DNA from: an uncultured Lachnospiraceae bacterium
GTDB lineage: Bacteria > Bacillota > Clostridia > Lachnospirales > Lachnospiraceae
DNA length: 48,389 nt
Assembly (NCBI GenBank): GCA_902798585.1
Contig: CADBXF010000024.1
Span: 1-48,389, forward strand
Reading direction: 5' to 3'
Under the pieces are notes generated by a model. That model was given only the letters and a program-made list of their open reading frames with translations. It ran no database searches and had not been told where the DNA came from. How positions within the stretch are numbered: position 1 is the stretch's first letter; every line of letters begins with the position of its first letter. This document shows positions 17,335 through 24,559 of this stretch, piece by piece. Made by a program: the position numbers and the translations under genes.

Positions 17335-17574
17335 TCATACCTTCCTTTCATTTTTGTACTGTGCCATAATACATTCAGATGCTATGGACTTTTTATTTTC
17401 CCCTGTACTCAAGAATTCCAGAACATCATTTTCTTTATTGTCAAAATAGGCCTTATACCCCAAGATATCAAAGTAAAGTATATACCTTTTCACAGGCTTA
17501 ATATCTATACTCTGCTCGCTACCTTTTTCCCTCTCGCTGGAGGCATTCCAAAGAAGAACACCGTTATATACTCC
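17335..17574 (-). pseudogene. Remnant of a gene encoding a YFDILGYK-type protein
   Basis: The minus-strand frame from 17574 to the TGA at 17335 is open for 79 codons and contains a convincing protein stretch, KRYILYFDILGYKAYFDNKE followed by NDVLEFL. It has no ATG before this stretch. A good AAGGAG lies just upstream, but the start codon it serves (GTG at about 17564) opens a different frame that stops after 18 codons, so the gene is probably frameshifted near 17510. After EFL the similarity seems to stop. I recall this opening in uncharacterised bacterial proteins, some of defence islands, but cannot name the family safely. Confidence 0.45.
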
Positions 17575-17587
17575 TTAAAATGTTATA

Positions 17588-17995
17588 TCATATCCACAAT
17601 TCATACCCCTGCCGTCTCACCGAATCGTACACAGGCCGCATATTCTTCTGCAGGATGGCGTAGAATTCCTCCTTGGAGTTCCCTACACGATACAACTCTT
17701 GTCCAGCCAAAATCGAGTGCAGATTATCGCGGAAGCAGGCTTCAAATCGCTTATGAATCTCCTGCCGCTCGTTAATCAAACCGTACATCTGGTATTGATT
17801 CCTCGCAAACTGCTCGAAGAACGGTTCCCACTTTGGCAACTTGTTGCTCTTTTGGCCGTTCAAAGACGAGTCCATTGGGCTTAAATTCCAAAGCTCATCA
17901 TTCATCACGAACGACCACGGAATGAAATGGTCGACATCATATTCCCTTGCGACAACCGGCTCGTCCGTGAACACATCCCGCACTTCAGTATCCAT
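17588..17995 (-). pseudogene. HNH endonuclease, C-terminal fragment
   Basis: The 135-residue frame starts at an ATG without a usable ribosome binding site, and an in-frame TGA lies a few codons upstream. It contains an HNH core, EYDVDHFIPWSF then DELWNLSPMDSSLNGQKSNK, with the His-Asn-Asn/Lys spacing of HNH_4-like nucleases. Related proteins (from memory) carry roughly 200 residues before this core, which are missing here. It is therefore best read as the C-terminal end of a former restriction or defence nuclease. Whether the short protein is made is uncertain. Confidence 0.65.
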
Positions 17996-18016
17996 CTTGG
18001 CTATTGGTTGTCAGTC

Positions 18017-18391
18017 TCAATACCATTTCTCGTCCCAAATCAAATCAGATGCGCCGCATTTGCTACACTCATACTTGCGGAAACGTCCGCCCTCTGAAAT
18101 AAGAAACTGGTTGCCAGACTCATAGCTGTATTCTGCCTCAACCTCACCGCTCTCAACAAGCACCCAATCATGTTCGCACGGCTTCTTTGTTTTCTCGGTC
18201 TCGCCGCATGCCTTGCAACGTTTTGTTATGAATTCGACGTTGTCTTCGATTACTTCCCATTCGTGCTGTACACGGCCGCAGCGGGTGCACTTACAGCCGA
18301 CAAATTCATGTCTGGTCTCTTTACATCTTTGACAATGGCAGGGTGTGTATTTTCCCCATTTGTGTCCCAACATCTTACATCGCAAAGTCAT
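18017..18391 (-). CDS. Small zinc-ribbon protein, function unknown
   Basis: A 124-residue protein with AAGGAGG before ATG 18391. It has a run of Cys pairs: C-H-C-Q-R-C, C-K-C-T-R-C, C-K-A-C and C-S-K-C, plus His in MLGHKWG, QHEW and CEHDW, suggesting two or more zinc ribbons of the CxxC type. The repeated 'C-x(n)-HxW' pattern implies an internal duplication. Zinc ribbons usually bind nucleic acid or protein; no catalytic motif is seen. It lies at the right end of the acquired region beside leuS and could be island cargo or a core gene. Confidence 0.75.
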   Translation of the reverse strand: MTLRCKMLGHKWGKYTPCHCQRCKETRHEFVGCKCTRCGRVQHEWEVIEDNVEFITKRCKACGETEKTKKPCEHDWVLVESGEVEAEYSYESGNQFLISEGGRFRKYECSKCGASDLIWDEKWY

Positions 18392-18453
18392 ACGGTTACC
18401 TCCTTTTCGCGCAGGGTTGTTTTGCGGTCTTTCTCCGCGTTTGTTTATATCTT

Positions 18454-18525
18454 TTACTCTGCCTCCCGACGTCTCCTCACGCGCTTCATCATCGCCTTAA
18501 GATTCGCTCGCATTTTTCGTCTCAT
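18454..18525 (-). CDS. Candidate 23-residue arginine-rich peptide
   Basis: An ATG at 18525 with GGGAGG nine nt upstream opens a frame reading MRRKMRANLKAMMKRVRRRR then EAE. It lies just after the leuS terminator. The very basic, alpha-helical composition and ribosome binding site make it worth listing, but no homology or promoter supports it and it may be chance. Confidence 0.2.
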   Translation of the reverse strand: MRRKMRANLKAMMKRVRRRREAE

Positions 18526-18570
18526 TATCTTAAACCTCCCGGGCAGAATACTTCGATTTGAGCATAACAT

Positions 18571-18601
18571 AAAAGCCGCCGGAATACAACCCCGGCGGCT
18601 T
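18571..18601 (-). terminator. leuS terminator
   Basis: On the minus strand AGCCGCCGG (18592-18600 side) pairs with CCGGCGGCT, followed by TTTATGTTATG. It lies 34 bp past the leuS stop. Confidence 0.8.
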
Positions 18602-18634
18602 ACAGAATAAGTAATTATGAAACGGCTTGAGTAA

Positions 18635-21070
18635 CTACGGCTTGACCACGATGGTGAAGATCTTGCCCTTGACATAAATCTTCTTCACGATAGTTCCTAC
18701 TAAGAACTTCGCTGCGTCGGATTCCTGTACCTTCGCGAGTACGCTGTCCTCGTCGTCCTCCATGGTGACGTTGACCTTGCCGCGAACCTTGCCGTTGACC
18801 TGAACCGCGATCTCGATGGTGTCCTCTTTGGTCTTGTCCTCCTCGAACGACGGCCATGCCTCGAAGGCGATGGTTCCCTCGTGTCCGAGTTCGCTCCAAA
18901 GCTCCTCGCCGATGTGCGGGCAGATGCAGGAAAGCATCTTTACAAGTCCCTCCGCATAGGACTTCGTGCAGCGTCCCTCCTTGTAGCAGGCGTTGACGAA
19001 AATCATCATCTGGCTGATTGCGGTGTTAAATGCAAGCTTCTCGAAGTCGCTCGTCACCTTCTTGACAGTCTGGTGATATACCTTCTCAAGGGACGGCATC
19101 TCCTCCTCGGTGATATTTTCCGGGTTCGTGATGAAATTCCAGACGCGGTTAAGGAACTTGCGCGCGCCCTCAACACCGGAGTTGCTCCACGGCTTGCTGA
19201 CCTCGAGAGGTCCCATGAACATCAGGTACAGGCGAAGCGTATCGGCGCCGTAATCGCGCACGATATCGCTGGGATTCACAACATACTCAGGGAAGCGCTT
19301 GCCCATCTTGATTCCGTTCGAGCCGAGAATCATGCCCTGATGAACCAGCTTCTTGAAAGGCTCCTTCGTGGGCGCAATGCCCTTGTCGTACAGGAAGCGG
19401 TTCCAGATGCGGCTGTACATCAGATGTCCTACCGCATGCTCCGGTCCGCCGATGTAAAGGTCAACCGGCATCCAGTGCTTAAGAAGCTCCGGATCTGCAA
19501 GCTGCTTATCGTTGTCCGGGTCGATATAACGAAGGAAATACCAGCTCGAGCCTGCGGAGCCGGGCATGGTCGAAGTCTCCCTCGTACCCTTGATTCCGTT
19601 GCGGTCGTATTTCTTCCACTCGGTTGCATTTTCAAGAGGCGCCTTACCGTTATGTCCCTTGTAATCGTCCAACTCCGGCAACACAAGCGGCAGCTCGTCA
19701 TCGTCAAGCACATGAATCCTGCCGTCCTCGGTGTGAACTACCGGCACCGGCTCGCCCCAGTATCTCTGGCGTGCGAAAATCCACTCGCGGAAGTGGTAGT
19801 TGACCGTTCTCTTGGCAACGCCCATCTTCTCAAGCTTCGCGGTGATGGCTTCCTTGGCCTCCTCCACGGTAAGCCCCGTAAACTCCTCGGAGTTCACCAG
19901 AATATAGCCCTTTCCGAGATAATCGCCCTTCTCGAAGGCATGTTCGCTAACGTCCACATGGCCGAGCTTCTCCGTGCCGTCGATTACCTGAATCATATCG
20001 ATATTGTGGGCAATCGCGTACTCGAAGTCACGCTGGTCGTGGGACGGCACCGCCATAACGGCGCCGGTTCCGTAGCTGGCAAGTACGAAATCGCCGATGA
20101 ACATGCGAACTTCTCTGCCGTTTACGGGGTTTATACAGGTAACGCCCTTGAGCTCACAGCCGGACTTCGTCTTGTTGAGCTCGGTGCGGTCCATATCATT
20201 TTTCTTGAGCGTCTCGGCGATGTACGCTTCCACTTCCTCGCGGTTCTGTACGCGGTCAAGAAGCGTCTTAACGATGTCGCCGTCCGGTGCAAGCACCATA
20301 AAGGTGATGCCGTAGATGGTCTCGATACATGTCGTGAAGATGGAGAAATCGCCTCCGCCGACAATATCAAATTTCACCTCGACACCGGTGGAACGGCCGA
20401 TCCAGTTCTGCTGCATCAGCTTCGTGGACTCGGGCCAGTCTACGGTCTCCAGACCTTCCAGCAATGCTTCCGCAAATGCGGGCTGGTCGATGACCCACTG
20501 CTTCATATTCTTGCGTACCACAGGGTAGCCGCCGCGCTCGCTCTTGCCGTCGATGACCTCGTCGTTCGAAAGCACGGTGCCCAGCTCCTCACACCAGTTC
20601 ACCGGCATGTCGATGTATTTTGCGTAGCCGGCCAGATAGAGCTGCTTGAAAATCCACTGCGTCCACTTATAAAACTTCGGATCGGAGGTCGCGACCATCT
20701 TCGACCAGTCATAGTCGAAGCCAAGCTCGCGAAGCTGCTTTCCGAAGGTCTTGATATTCTCCTGTGTAAAACCGTTCGGGTGATGTCCCGTGGTCACAGC
20801 GTACTGCTCCGCCGGCAGACCGAAGGAATCGTATCCCATGGGATGCAATACATTGTAGCCCTGCATGCGCTTCATGCGGGACATAATGTCGGTCGCGGTG
20901 TAGCCTTCCGGATGTCCGGCATGAAGGCCGACGCCCGACGGATAGGGGAACATGTCTAGGACATAGTACTTCGGCTTCGAAAAATCCCACACATCCGTAT
21001 GGAATGTATCGTGTTCCTCCCAATACTTCTGCCACTTCGGTTCGATTTTCCCGGGCTCGTAATTCTTCAT
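18635..21070 (-). CDS. leuS: Leucyl-tRNA synthetase
   Basis: The 811-residue class I synthetase starts at ATG 21070 (AAGGAG six nt upstream); an in-frame ATG at 21097 lacks a site. It charges tRNA-Leu in the cytosol. The HIGH region reads PYPSGVGLHAGHPEGYTATD (about residues 42-61). The CP1 editing domain is present (TSTGVEVKF-type start as RSTGVEVKF, and GTGAVMAVPSHDQRD). The signature normally written KMSKS reads KMGKR (588-592), an unusual form discussed in the findings. The anticodon-binding and C-terminal part ends with the expected IAVQVNGKVRGKV. It has its own promoter (21158-21186) and a short leader without T-box hallmarks. Confidence 0.97.
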   Translation of the reverse strand: MKNYEPGKIEPKWQKYWEEHDTFHTDVWDFSKPKYYVLDMFPYPSGVGLHAGHPEGYTATDIMSRMKRMQGYNVLHPMGYDSFGLPAEQYAVTTGHHPNGFTQENIKTFGKQLRELGFDYDWSKMVATSDPKFYKWTQWIFKQLYLAGYAKYIDMPVNWCEELGTVLSNDEVIDGKSERGGYPVVRKNMKQWVIDQPAFAEALLEGLETVDWPESTKLMQQNWIGRSTGVEVKFDIVGGGDFSIFTTCIETIYGITFMVLAPDGDIVKTLLDRVQNREEVEAYIAETLKKNDMDRTELNKTKSGCELKGVTCINPVNGREVRMFIGDFVLASYGTGAVMAVPSHDQRDFEYAIAHNIDMIQVIDGTEKLGHVDVSEHAFEKGDYLGKGYILVNSEEFTGLTVEEAKEAITAKLEKMGVAKRTVNYHFREWIFARQRYWGEPVPVVHTEDGRIHVLDDDELPLVLPELDDYKGHNGKAPLENATEWKKYDRNGIKGTRETSTMPGSAGSSWYFLRYIDPDNDKQLADPELLKHWMPVDLYIGGPEHAVGHLMYSRIWNRFLYDKGIAPTKEPFKKLVHQGMILGSNGIKMGKRFPEYVVNPSDIVRDYGADTLRLYLMFMGPLEVSKPWSNSGVEGARKFLNRVWNFITNPENITEEEMPSLEKVYHQTVKKVTSDFEKLAFNTAISQMMIFVNACYKEGRCTKSYAEGLVKMLSCICPHIGEELWSELGHEGTIAFEAWPSFEEDKTKEDTIEIAVQVNGKVRGKVNVTMEDDEDSVLAKVQESDAAKFLVGTIVKKIYVKGKIFTIVVKP

Positions 21071-21157
21071 GACTGACTCCTTCCGCCGCCGGCTCATTGT
21101 CCGGCAACTGCTGTAATGATACAGGATTTCGTATTATCCCGAAAATATATAGGACTA

Positions 21158-21186
21158 AATTTAGCACCGCGCGCGGAAAATGTCAA
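21158..21186 (-). promoter_or_regulatory. leuS promoter
   Basis: On the minus strand TTGACA (21181-21186), a 17-bp spacer and TAAATT (21158-21163). The predicted leader is about 80 nt, too short for a T-box. Confidence 0.75.
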
Positions 21187-21239
21187 CCATTTTCCGCAGA
21201 TGGCTGCATCCGGCCTCACAATACGGTTTTTCCCGCGGT

Positions 21240-22169
21240 TTACCGGCAAAAAACCGCGCCGTTGATATCCTCACGCATATCGATGACAGCCTGGCGCGAA
21301 GCGTCTGCAAAATTCTCCGACGCGAACTTCTCCGCATACTTCGCCTGCTTGTACGCAGCGATGATTCCGCGGGAGGAATTCACGATTGCGCCGAGGCCGT
21401 CCGCGTTAAAGTACGGCTTCAGACCTTCCGCCGTGCCGCCCTGCGCACCGTAGCCGGGCACGAGGATGTACGACTTGGGCATGATTTTGCGAAGGATTTT
21501 GCCCATCTCAGGGTAAGTTGCACCGACCACACAGCCGACATTGCTGTACGCGCCGTCCATGCTGGCTTCGCCCCACTCCGCAACCATCTCGCCGACCCAC
21601 TCGTAGAGCGGTCTGCCGTCAATCAGGCGGTCCTGAAACTCACCGCTTGAGGGGTTCGAAGTCTTCACCAAAAGGAAGATTCCGCGGTCATCGCTGTTGC
21701 ATGCCTCAAGGAAGGGCTTCACGCCGTCCGAGCCGAGGTACGGATTGACCGTCGCAAAGTCTTCGTCAAATGCAGCATAACTCTTGCCGCCCACTGCGGT
21801 CTTTCCGAGGTGTGCCACCGCATACGCCGCTGAGGTCGAACCGATGTCGCCGCGCTTTACATCGCCGATGACGAGAAGGCCTTTCTCGTGGCAGTAATCC
21901 ACGGTCTTTTTAAAGGCAATCAGTCCCGGCACGCCGAACTGCTCATACATGGCAATCTGCGGCTTCACGCAGGGAATCAGGTCATATGTCGCATCGACTA
22001 TCGCCTTGTTGTACTGCCATACTGCCTCCGCAGCGCCCTCGAGCGTCTCGCCGTACTGCGCAAACGCTGCCTTCGTGATGTGCTCCGGAATGTAGTTAAG
22101 CATCGGGTCGAGGCCCACTACAATCGGTGCATTGGTCTTCTGAATTTTGTCAATCAACTTGCTGATCAT
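21240..22169 (-). CDS. pyrF: Orotidine 5'-phosphate decarboxylase
   Basis: A 309-residue enzyme of the longer (type 2) OMP decarboxylase family, catalysing the last step of UMP synthesis. The catalytic motif GDVKRGDIGST is at 102-112 with K105; VVGLDPMLNYIP and CVKPQIAMYEQFG lie at the N-terminus, and LVPGYGAQGG plus NSSRGI form the phosphate-binding end. It is third in a pyrC - small membrane protein - pyrF unit: its ATG lies inside the last codons of the small gene (20-nt overlap), with GAGGA as ribosome binding site. No terminator was recognised before the leuS promoter. Confidence 0.96.
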   Translation of the reverse strand: MISKLIDKIQKTNAPIVVGLDPMLNYIPEHITKAAFAQYGETLEGAAEAVWQYNKAIVDATYDLIPCVKPQIAMYEQFGVPGLIAFKKTVDYCHEKGLLVIGDVKRGDIGSTSAAYAVAHLGKTAVGGKSYAAFDEDFATVNPYLGSDGVKPFLEACNSDDRGIFLLVKTSNPSSGEFQDRLIDGRPLYEWVGEMVAEWGEASMDGAYSNVGCVVGATYPEMGKILRKIMPKSYILVPGYGAQGGTAEGLKPYFNADGLGAIVNSSRGIIAAYKQAKYAEKFASENFADASRQAVIDMREDINGAVFCR

Positions 22170-22305
22170 TTTTTACTTCCTCGTTTTTCTTATTTTCCGT
22201 TTTGTCGAGCGATTTTGCAATCCTGTTCAAAGACTTCTCGATTCCGAAAAGCTCAAGCAATACAAAAACCACCAAAAACAGCATAATCAACATCATTACA
22301 TCCAT
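22150..22305 (-). CDS. 51-residue single-pass membrane protein between pyrC and pyrF
   Basis: ATG at 22305 follows GGGAGG at 7-nt spacing. The product starts MDVMMLIMLFLVVFVLLELF, a single transmembrane helix, followed by a charged cytoplasmic tail (GIEKSLNRIAKSLDKTENKK...). The stop (22150-22152) lies inside pyrF, 20 nt past its ATG, so the two are probably translationally coupled. The tail looks like an amphipathic helix. It lies 29 bp after pyrC. No family name comes to mind; a link to pyrimidine synthesis or membrane tethering is only inferred from position. Confidence 0.75.
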   Translation of the reverse strand: MDVMMLIMLFLVVFVLLELFGIEKSLNRIAKSLDKTENKKNEEVKNDQQVD

Positions 22306-22334
22306 TTTGCTACCTCCCTTTGCATTTAAACCAA

Positions 22335-23594
22335 TCAGTAAACCCTTCTCCCGTCCACATAGGTGGCGAGCACTTTTCCGTAAACCCTGCGACCGTCAAA
22401 CGGCGTGTTCTTTCCTTTGCTCTTAAACTCCGAGACATCGATGGTGCATTCCTCTCCGGTGACGACGGCGATATCCGCGGGAGCTCCGACCGACAGCGTT
22501 CCTCCCGTGTGGCCGACAATCTTCGAAGGGTTCGTGCTCATCATTCGGACAAGCGTCGGCATGTCGATGCAGCCGCCCTTCACAAGCGTCGTATAGGACA
22601 GTGCAAACGCGGTCTCCGAACCGACGATTCCGAACGGCGCCTTTGCAAACCCGCGGCTTTTCTCCTCCGCCGTGTGAGGCGCATGGTCCGTGGAAATGCA
22701 GTCGAACACGCCGTCCCCGATGGCTTTTCGAAGCGCTTCCATGTCCGCGCGGCTGCGAAGCGGCGGATTCATCTTGTAGTTCGCATCATCCGATGGAATT
22801 TCGTCGTCGCACATCGCAAAATGATGCGGGCAGACCTCGCCGGACACCGGATAACCGGCCTCCTTCGCAATCCGCAACAGCTCTGCTGCAAATGCGGTGG
22901 ACACATGGCACAGATGCACATGGCACCCTGTCTCTCCCGCCAGAATAAGATCTCTTGCGGTAATCACATCCTCAACGGCGTCGGTGATTCCCGGAAGTCC
23001 GAGCTTTTCGGAAGCGACTCCGGCGTTAATCACACCGCCTGCCACAAGGCTTCTGTCCTCGCAGTGGGCAAACATCGGAAGCCCGAGTTTCGCTGCCTCC
23101 CGTAGCGCCTCGCGGTATACGGTGATGTCCATGACGGATTTGCCGTCCTCCGACATCGCAACCGCCCCCGCGGCCTTCGCCGCGGCGAGGTCCGCCATCG
23201 TCGTTCCCTCCTGCCCGATGGTCACCGCCGTAACCGGCAACAGCTTTACGCAGCACTCATCCTTTGCCCGGCGCACAAGCTCCGCAATCTTTTCTGCGCT
23301 GTCGGTCGCGGGCGTTGTGTTCGGCATCGGCGCAACCGCGGTAAATCCTCCGGCTGCAGCCGCCGCAGTTCCGGTTCGCAGCGTCTCCTTCGCCGTCTGT
23401 CCCGGATCGCGCAAATGCACATGCAAATCGACAAGCCCCGGAATGACATACGCCCCGCGGCAGTCCAAAACCGCTTCCCCTTCGGCGTCCAAATCATGTC
23501 CGACGGCTGCGATTAAGCTTCCGGTGATTTTAACATCGCAGACCTCGTTGATTCCGTTTTCCGGATCAATCACATGTCCGTTTCGAAGTATCAT
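22335..23594 (-). CDS. pyrC: Dihydroorotase (type I)
   Basis: The 419-residue amidohydrolase starts at ATG 23594 with AGGAGG seven nt upstream; the frame is open further upstream but only across the thiT riboswitch. It converts carbamoyl-aspartate to dihydroorotate. Metal-site motifs are in place: DLHVHLRDPG (58-60 HVH), AHCED, HLCHVST, and the DHAPHT segment with catalytic Asp. PNTTP and NPSKIVG are typical of type I dihydroorotases in Firmicutes. It heads the pyrC - small membrane protein - pyrF unit. The start is 26 bp from the divergent thiT promoter; I found no PyrR-type attenuator. Confidence 0.96.
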   Translation of the reverse strand: MILRNGHVIDPENGINEVCDVKITGSLIAAVGHDLDAEGEAVLDCRGAYVIPGLVDLHVHLRDPGQTAKETLRTGTAAAAAGGFTAVAPMPNTTPATDSAEKIAELVRRAKDECCVKLLPVTAVTIGQEGTTMADLAAAKAAGAVAMSEDGKSVMDITVYREALREAAKLGLPMFAHCEDRSLVAGGVINAGVASEKLGLPGITDAVEDVITARDLILAGETGCHVHLCHVSTAFAAELLRIAKEAGYPVSGEVCPHHFAMCDDEIPSDDANYKMNPPLRSRADMEALRKAIGDGVFDCISTDHAPHTAEEKSRGFAKAPFGIVGSETAFALSYTTLVKGGCIDMPTLVRMMSTNPSKIVGHTGGTLSVGAPADIAVVTGEECTIDVSEFKSKGKNTPFDGRRVYGKVLATYVDGRRVY

Positions 23595-23619
23595 GGATTT
23601 CCTCCTGTTCAAATTATTC

Positions 23620-23648
23620 TTGACAAATCCAAATGCCTCGGATATAGT
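23620..23648 (+). promoter_or_regulatory. thiT promoter
   Basis: TTGACA (23620-23625), a 17-bp spacer and TATAGT (23643-23648), with transcription expected from about 23655, just ahead of the TPP aptamer. Confidence 0.8.
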
Positions 23649-23658
23649 ACACTCAAAC

Positions 23659-23746
23659 AAAACGCTAGGGGTGCTTTGCTGAGATGAACCATTGGTTCGG
23701 TCCCTCACTACTTGATCCGGGTAATACCGGCGTAAGGAAGCGAAAC
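23659..23746 (+). ncRNA. TPP riboswitch (THI element) aptamer
   Basis: The conserved thi-box elements are in order: GCTAGGGGTGC (23664 onward), GCTGAGATGAACC (23678-23690, with the CTGAGA core), a variable stem (GGTTCGGTCC), and CTTGATCCGGGTAATACCGG with CGTAAGGAAGCG closing P1 (23711-23742). It binds thiamine pyrophosphate and controls thiT, a thiamine transporter gene, which fits perfectly. Confidence 0.95.
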
Positions 23747-23782
23747 GATATCTATCCCGTGCTTCGCACGGCAGCAATCAGC

Positions 23783-23810
23783 CCTCCGGTAATCGTTTCC
23801 CACCAGGAGG
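23783..23810 (+). promoter_or_regulatory. Ribosome-binding-site sequestering stem of the riboswitch
   Basis: CCTCC (23783-23787) is complementary to the GGAGG Shine-Dalgarno (23806-23810) of thiT. The intervening ATCGTTTC (23791-23798) is complementary to GAAACGAT at the 3' edge of the aptamer (about 23741-23748), so ligand-free RNA could pair there and free the site. No U-tract follows, so control of translation initiation is more likely than termination. A separate CCGTGC-TTC-GCACGG hairpin lies at 23758-23772. Confidence 0.6.
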
Positions 23811-23817
23811 TTTTTTT

Positions 23818-24516
23818 ATGCTTTCATTTCTCGTAGAGTTCGTCAAAAAGGACGACGGTGCTTATTTGCTCGGCAAGGGCGGCTATTTTGCTTTCGCTGC
23901 TTTCATTCTGCTGCTTGTGATTGCAGCGGCGGTTATCACGACCCGCAAGGACAAAAACAATGACCTGCGCACGGTCCGCCTCACCGTATCCGCAATCTCG
24001 CTCGCGCTCGCCTTTATTACCTCGTTCATCAAGTTCGAGCTTCCGTTCGGCGGATCAATCACCTTATTCAGCATGTTCTTCATCTGCTTCATCGGCTACC
24101 TGTACGGTCCCGCAACCGGATTGACTGCCGCATTTGCGTACAGCTTCCTGCAGTTTATTCAGTCTGGCGGCACTTATTTTCTGTCGATTCCGCAGGTTCT
24201 CTTCGATTACATTCTCGCGTTTACGGCGCTCGGCATCGCCGGCTTCTGGTACCGCAGGAAGCACGGTCTTGTCGTCGGTTACATCGCGGGCTGTATCGCA
24301 CGCGGTGTATTCGCTTCGATTGCCGGATATCTCTACTGGATGGATTATATGCCGGAATCGTTCCCGAAGGCCATTGCCTTCCTGTACCCGATTGTATACA
24401 ACTACTTCTACATCCTTGCGGAGATGGTTATCACCTTAATCATTCTTGCGATTCCCGCCGTTCGCAGAGCAATCCGTCGAATCAGCTACGAGGCTACGCA
24501 AAATATCCGCGGATAA
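23818..24516 (+). CDS. thiT: ThiT, thiamine-specific S component of an ECF transporter
   Basis: A 232-residue membrane protein with about six or seven hydrophobic helices; AGGAGG lies seven nt before the ATG. It would bind thiamine and dock onto a shared EcfAA'T module (not in this window). Family features include LPFGGSITLFSMFFICFIGY, the FLSIPQVLFDYILAF helix and YWMDYMPES followed by FLYPIVYNYFY, which supply aromatic residues to the thiamine pocket in characterised ThiT. It is longer than the usual ~190 residues because of an extra N-terminal helix (about 20-42). The TPP riboswitch immediately upstream supports the substrate. It converges with thiN, the thiamine pyrophosphokinase gene. 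Confidence 0.93.
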   Translation: MLSFLVEFVKKDDGAYLLGKGGYFAFAAFILLLVIAAAVITTRKDKNNDLRTVRLTVSAISLALAFITSFIKFELPFGGSITLFSMFFICFIGYLYGPATGLTAAFAYSFLQFIQSGGTYFLSIPQVLFDYILAFTALGIAGFWYRRKHGLVVGYIAGCIARGVFASIAGYLYWMDYMPESFPKAIAFLYPIVYNYFYILAEMVITLIILAIPAVRRAIRRISYEATQNIRG

Positions 24517-24559
24517 TCTAATCGGTCGTGTCGGTTTCCGGCGAACTTCTTCACGGAAA

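Noticed and set aside
18881..20959. A 692-codon plus-strand frame
   Set aside because: It is antisense to leuS, whose motifs are intact; a GC-rich codon-position artefact.
21071..21160. T-box leader for leuS
   Set aside because: The leader from the predicted promoter is only about 80 nt and I saw no T-box consensus or terminator/antiterminator pair.
23595..23660. PyrR-type attenuator before pyrC
   Set aside because: The pyrC leader shares this short divergent region with the thiT promoter; no PyrR binding loop or terminator was seen.
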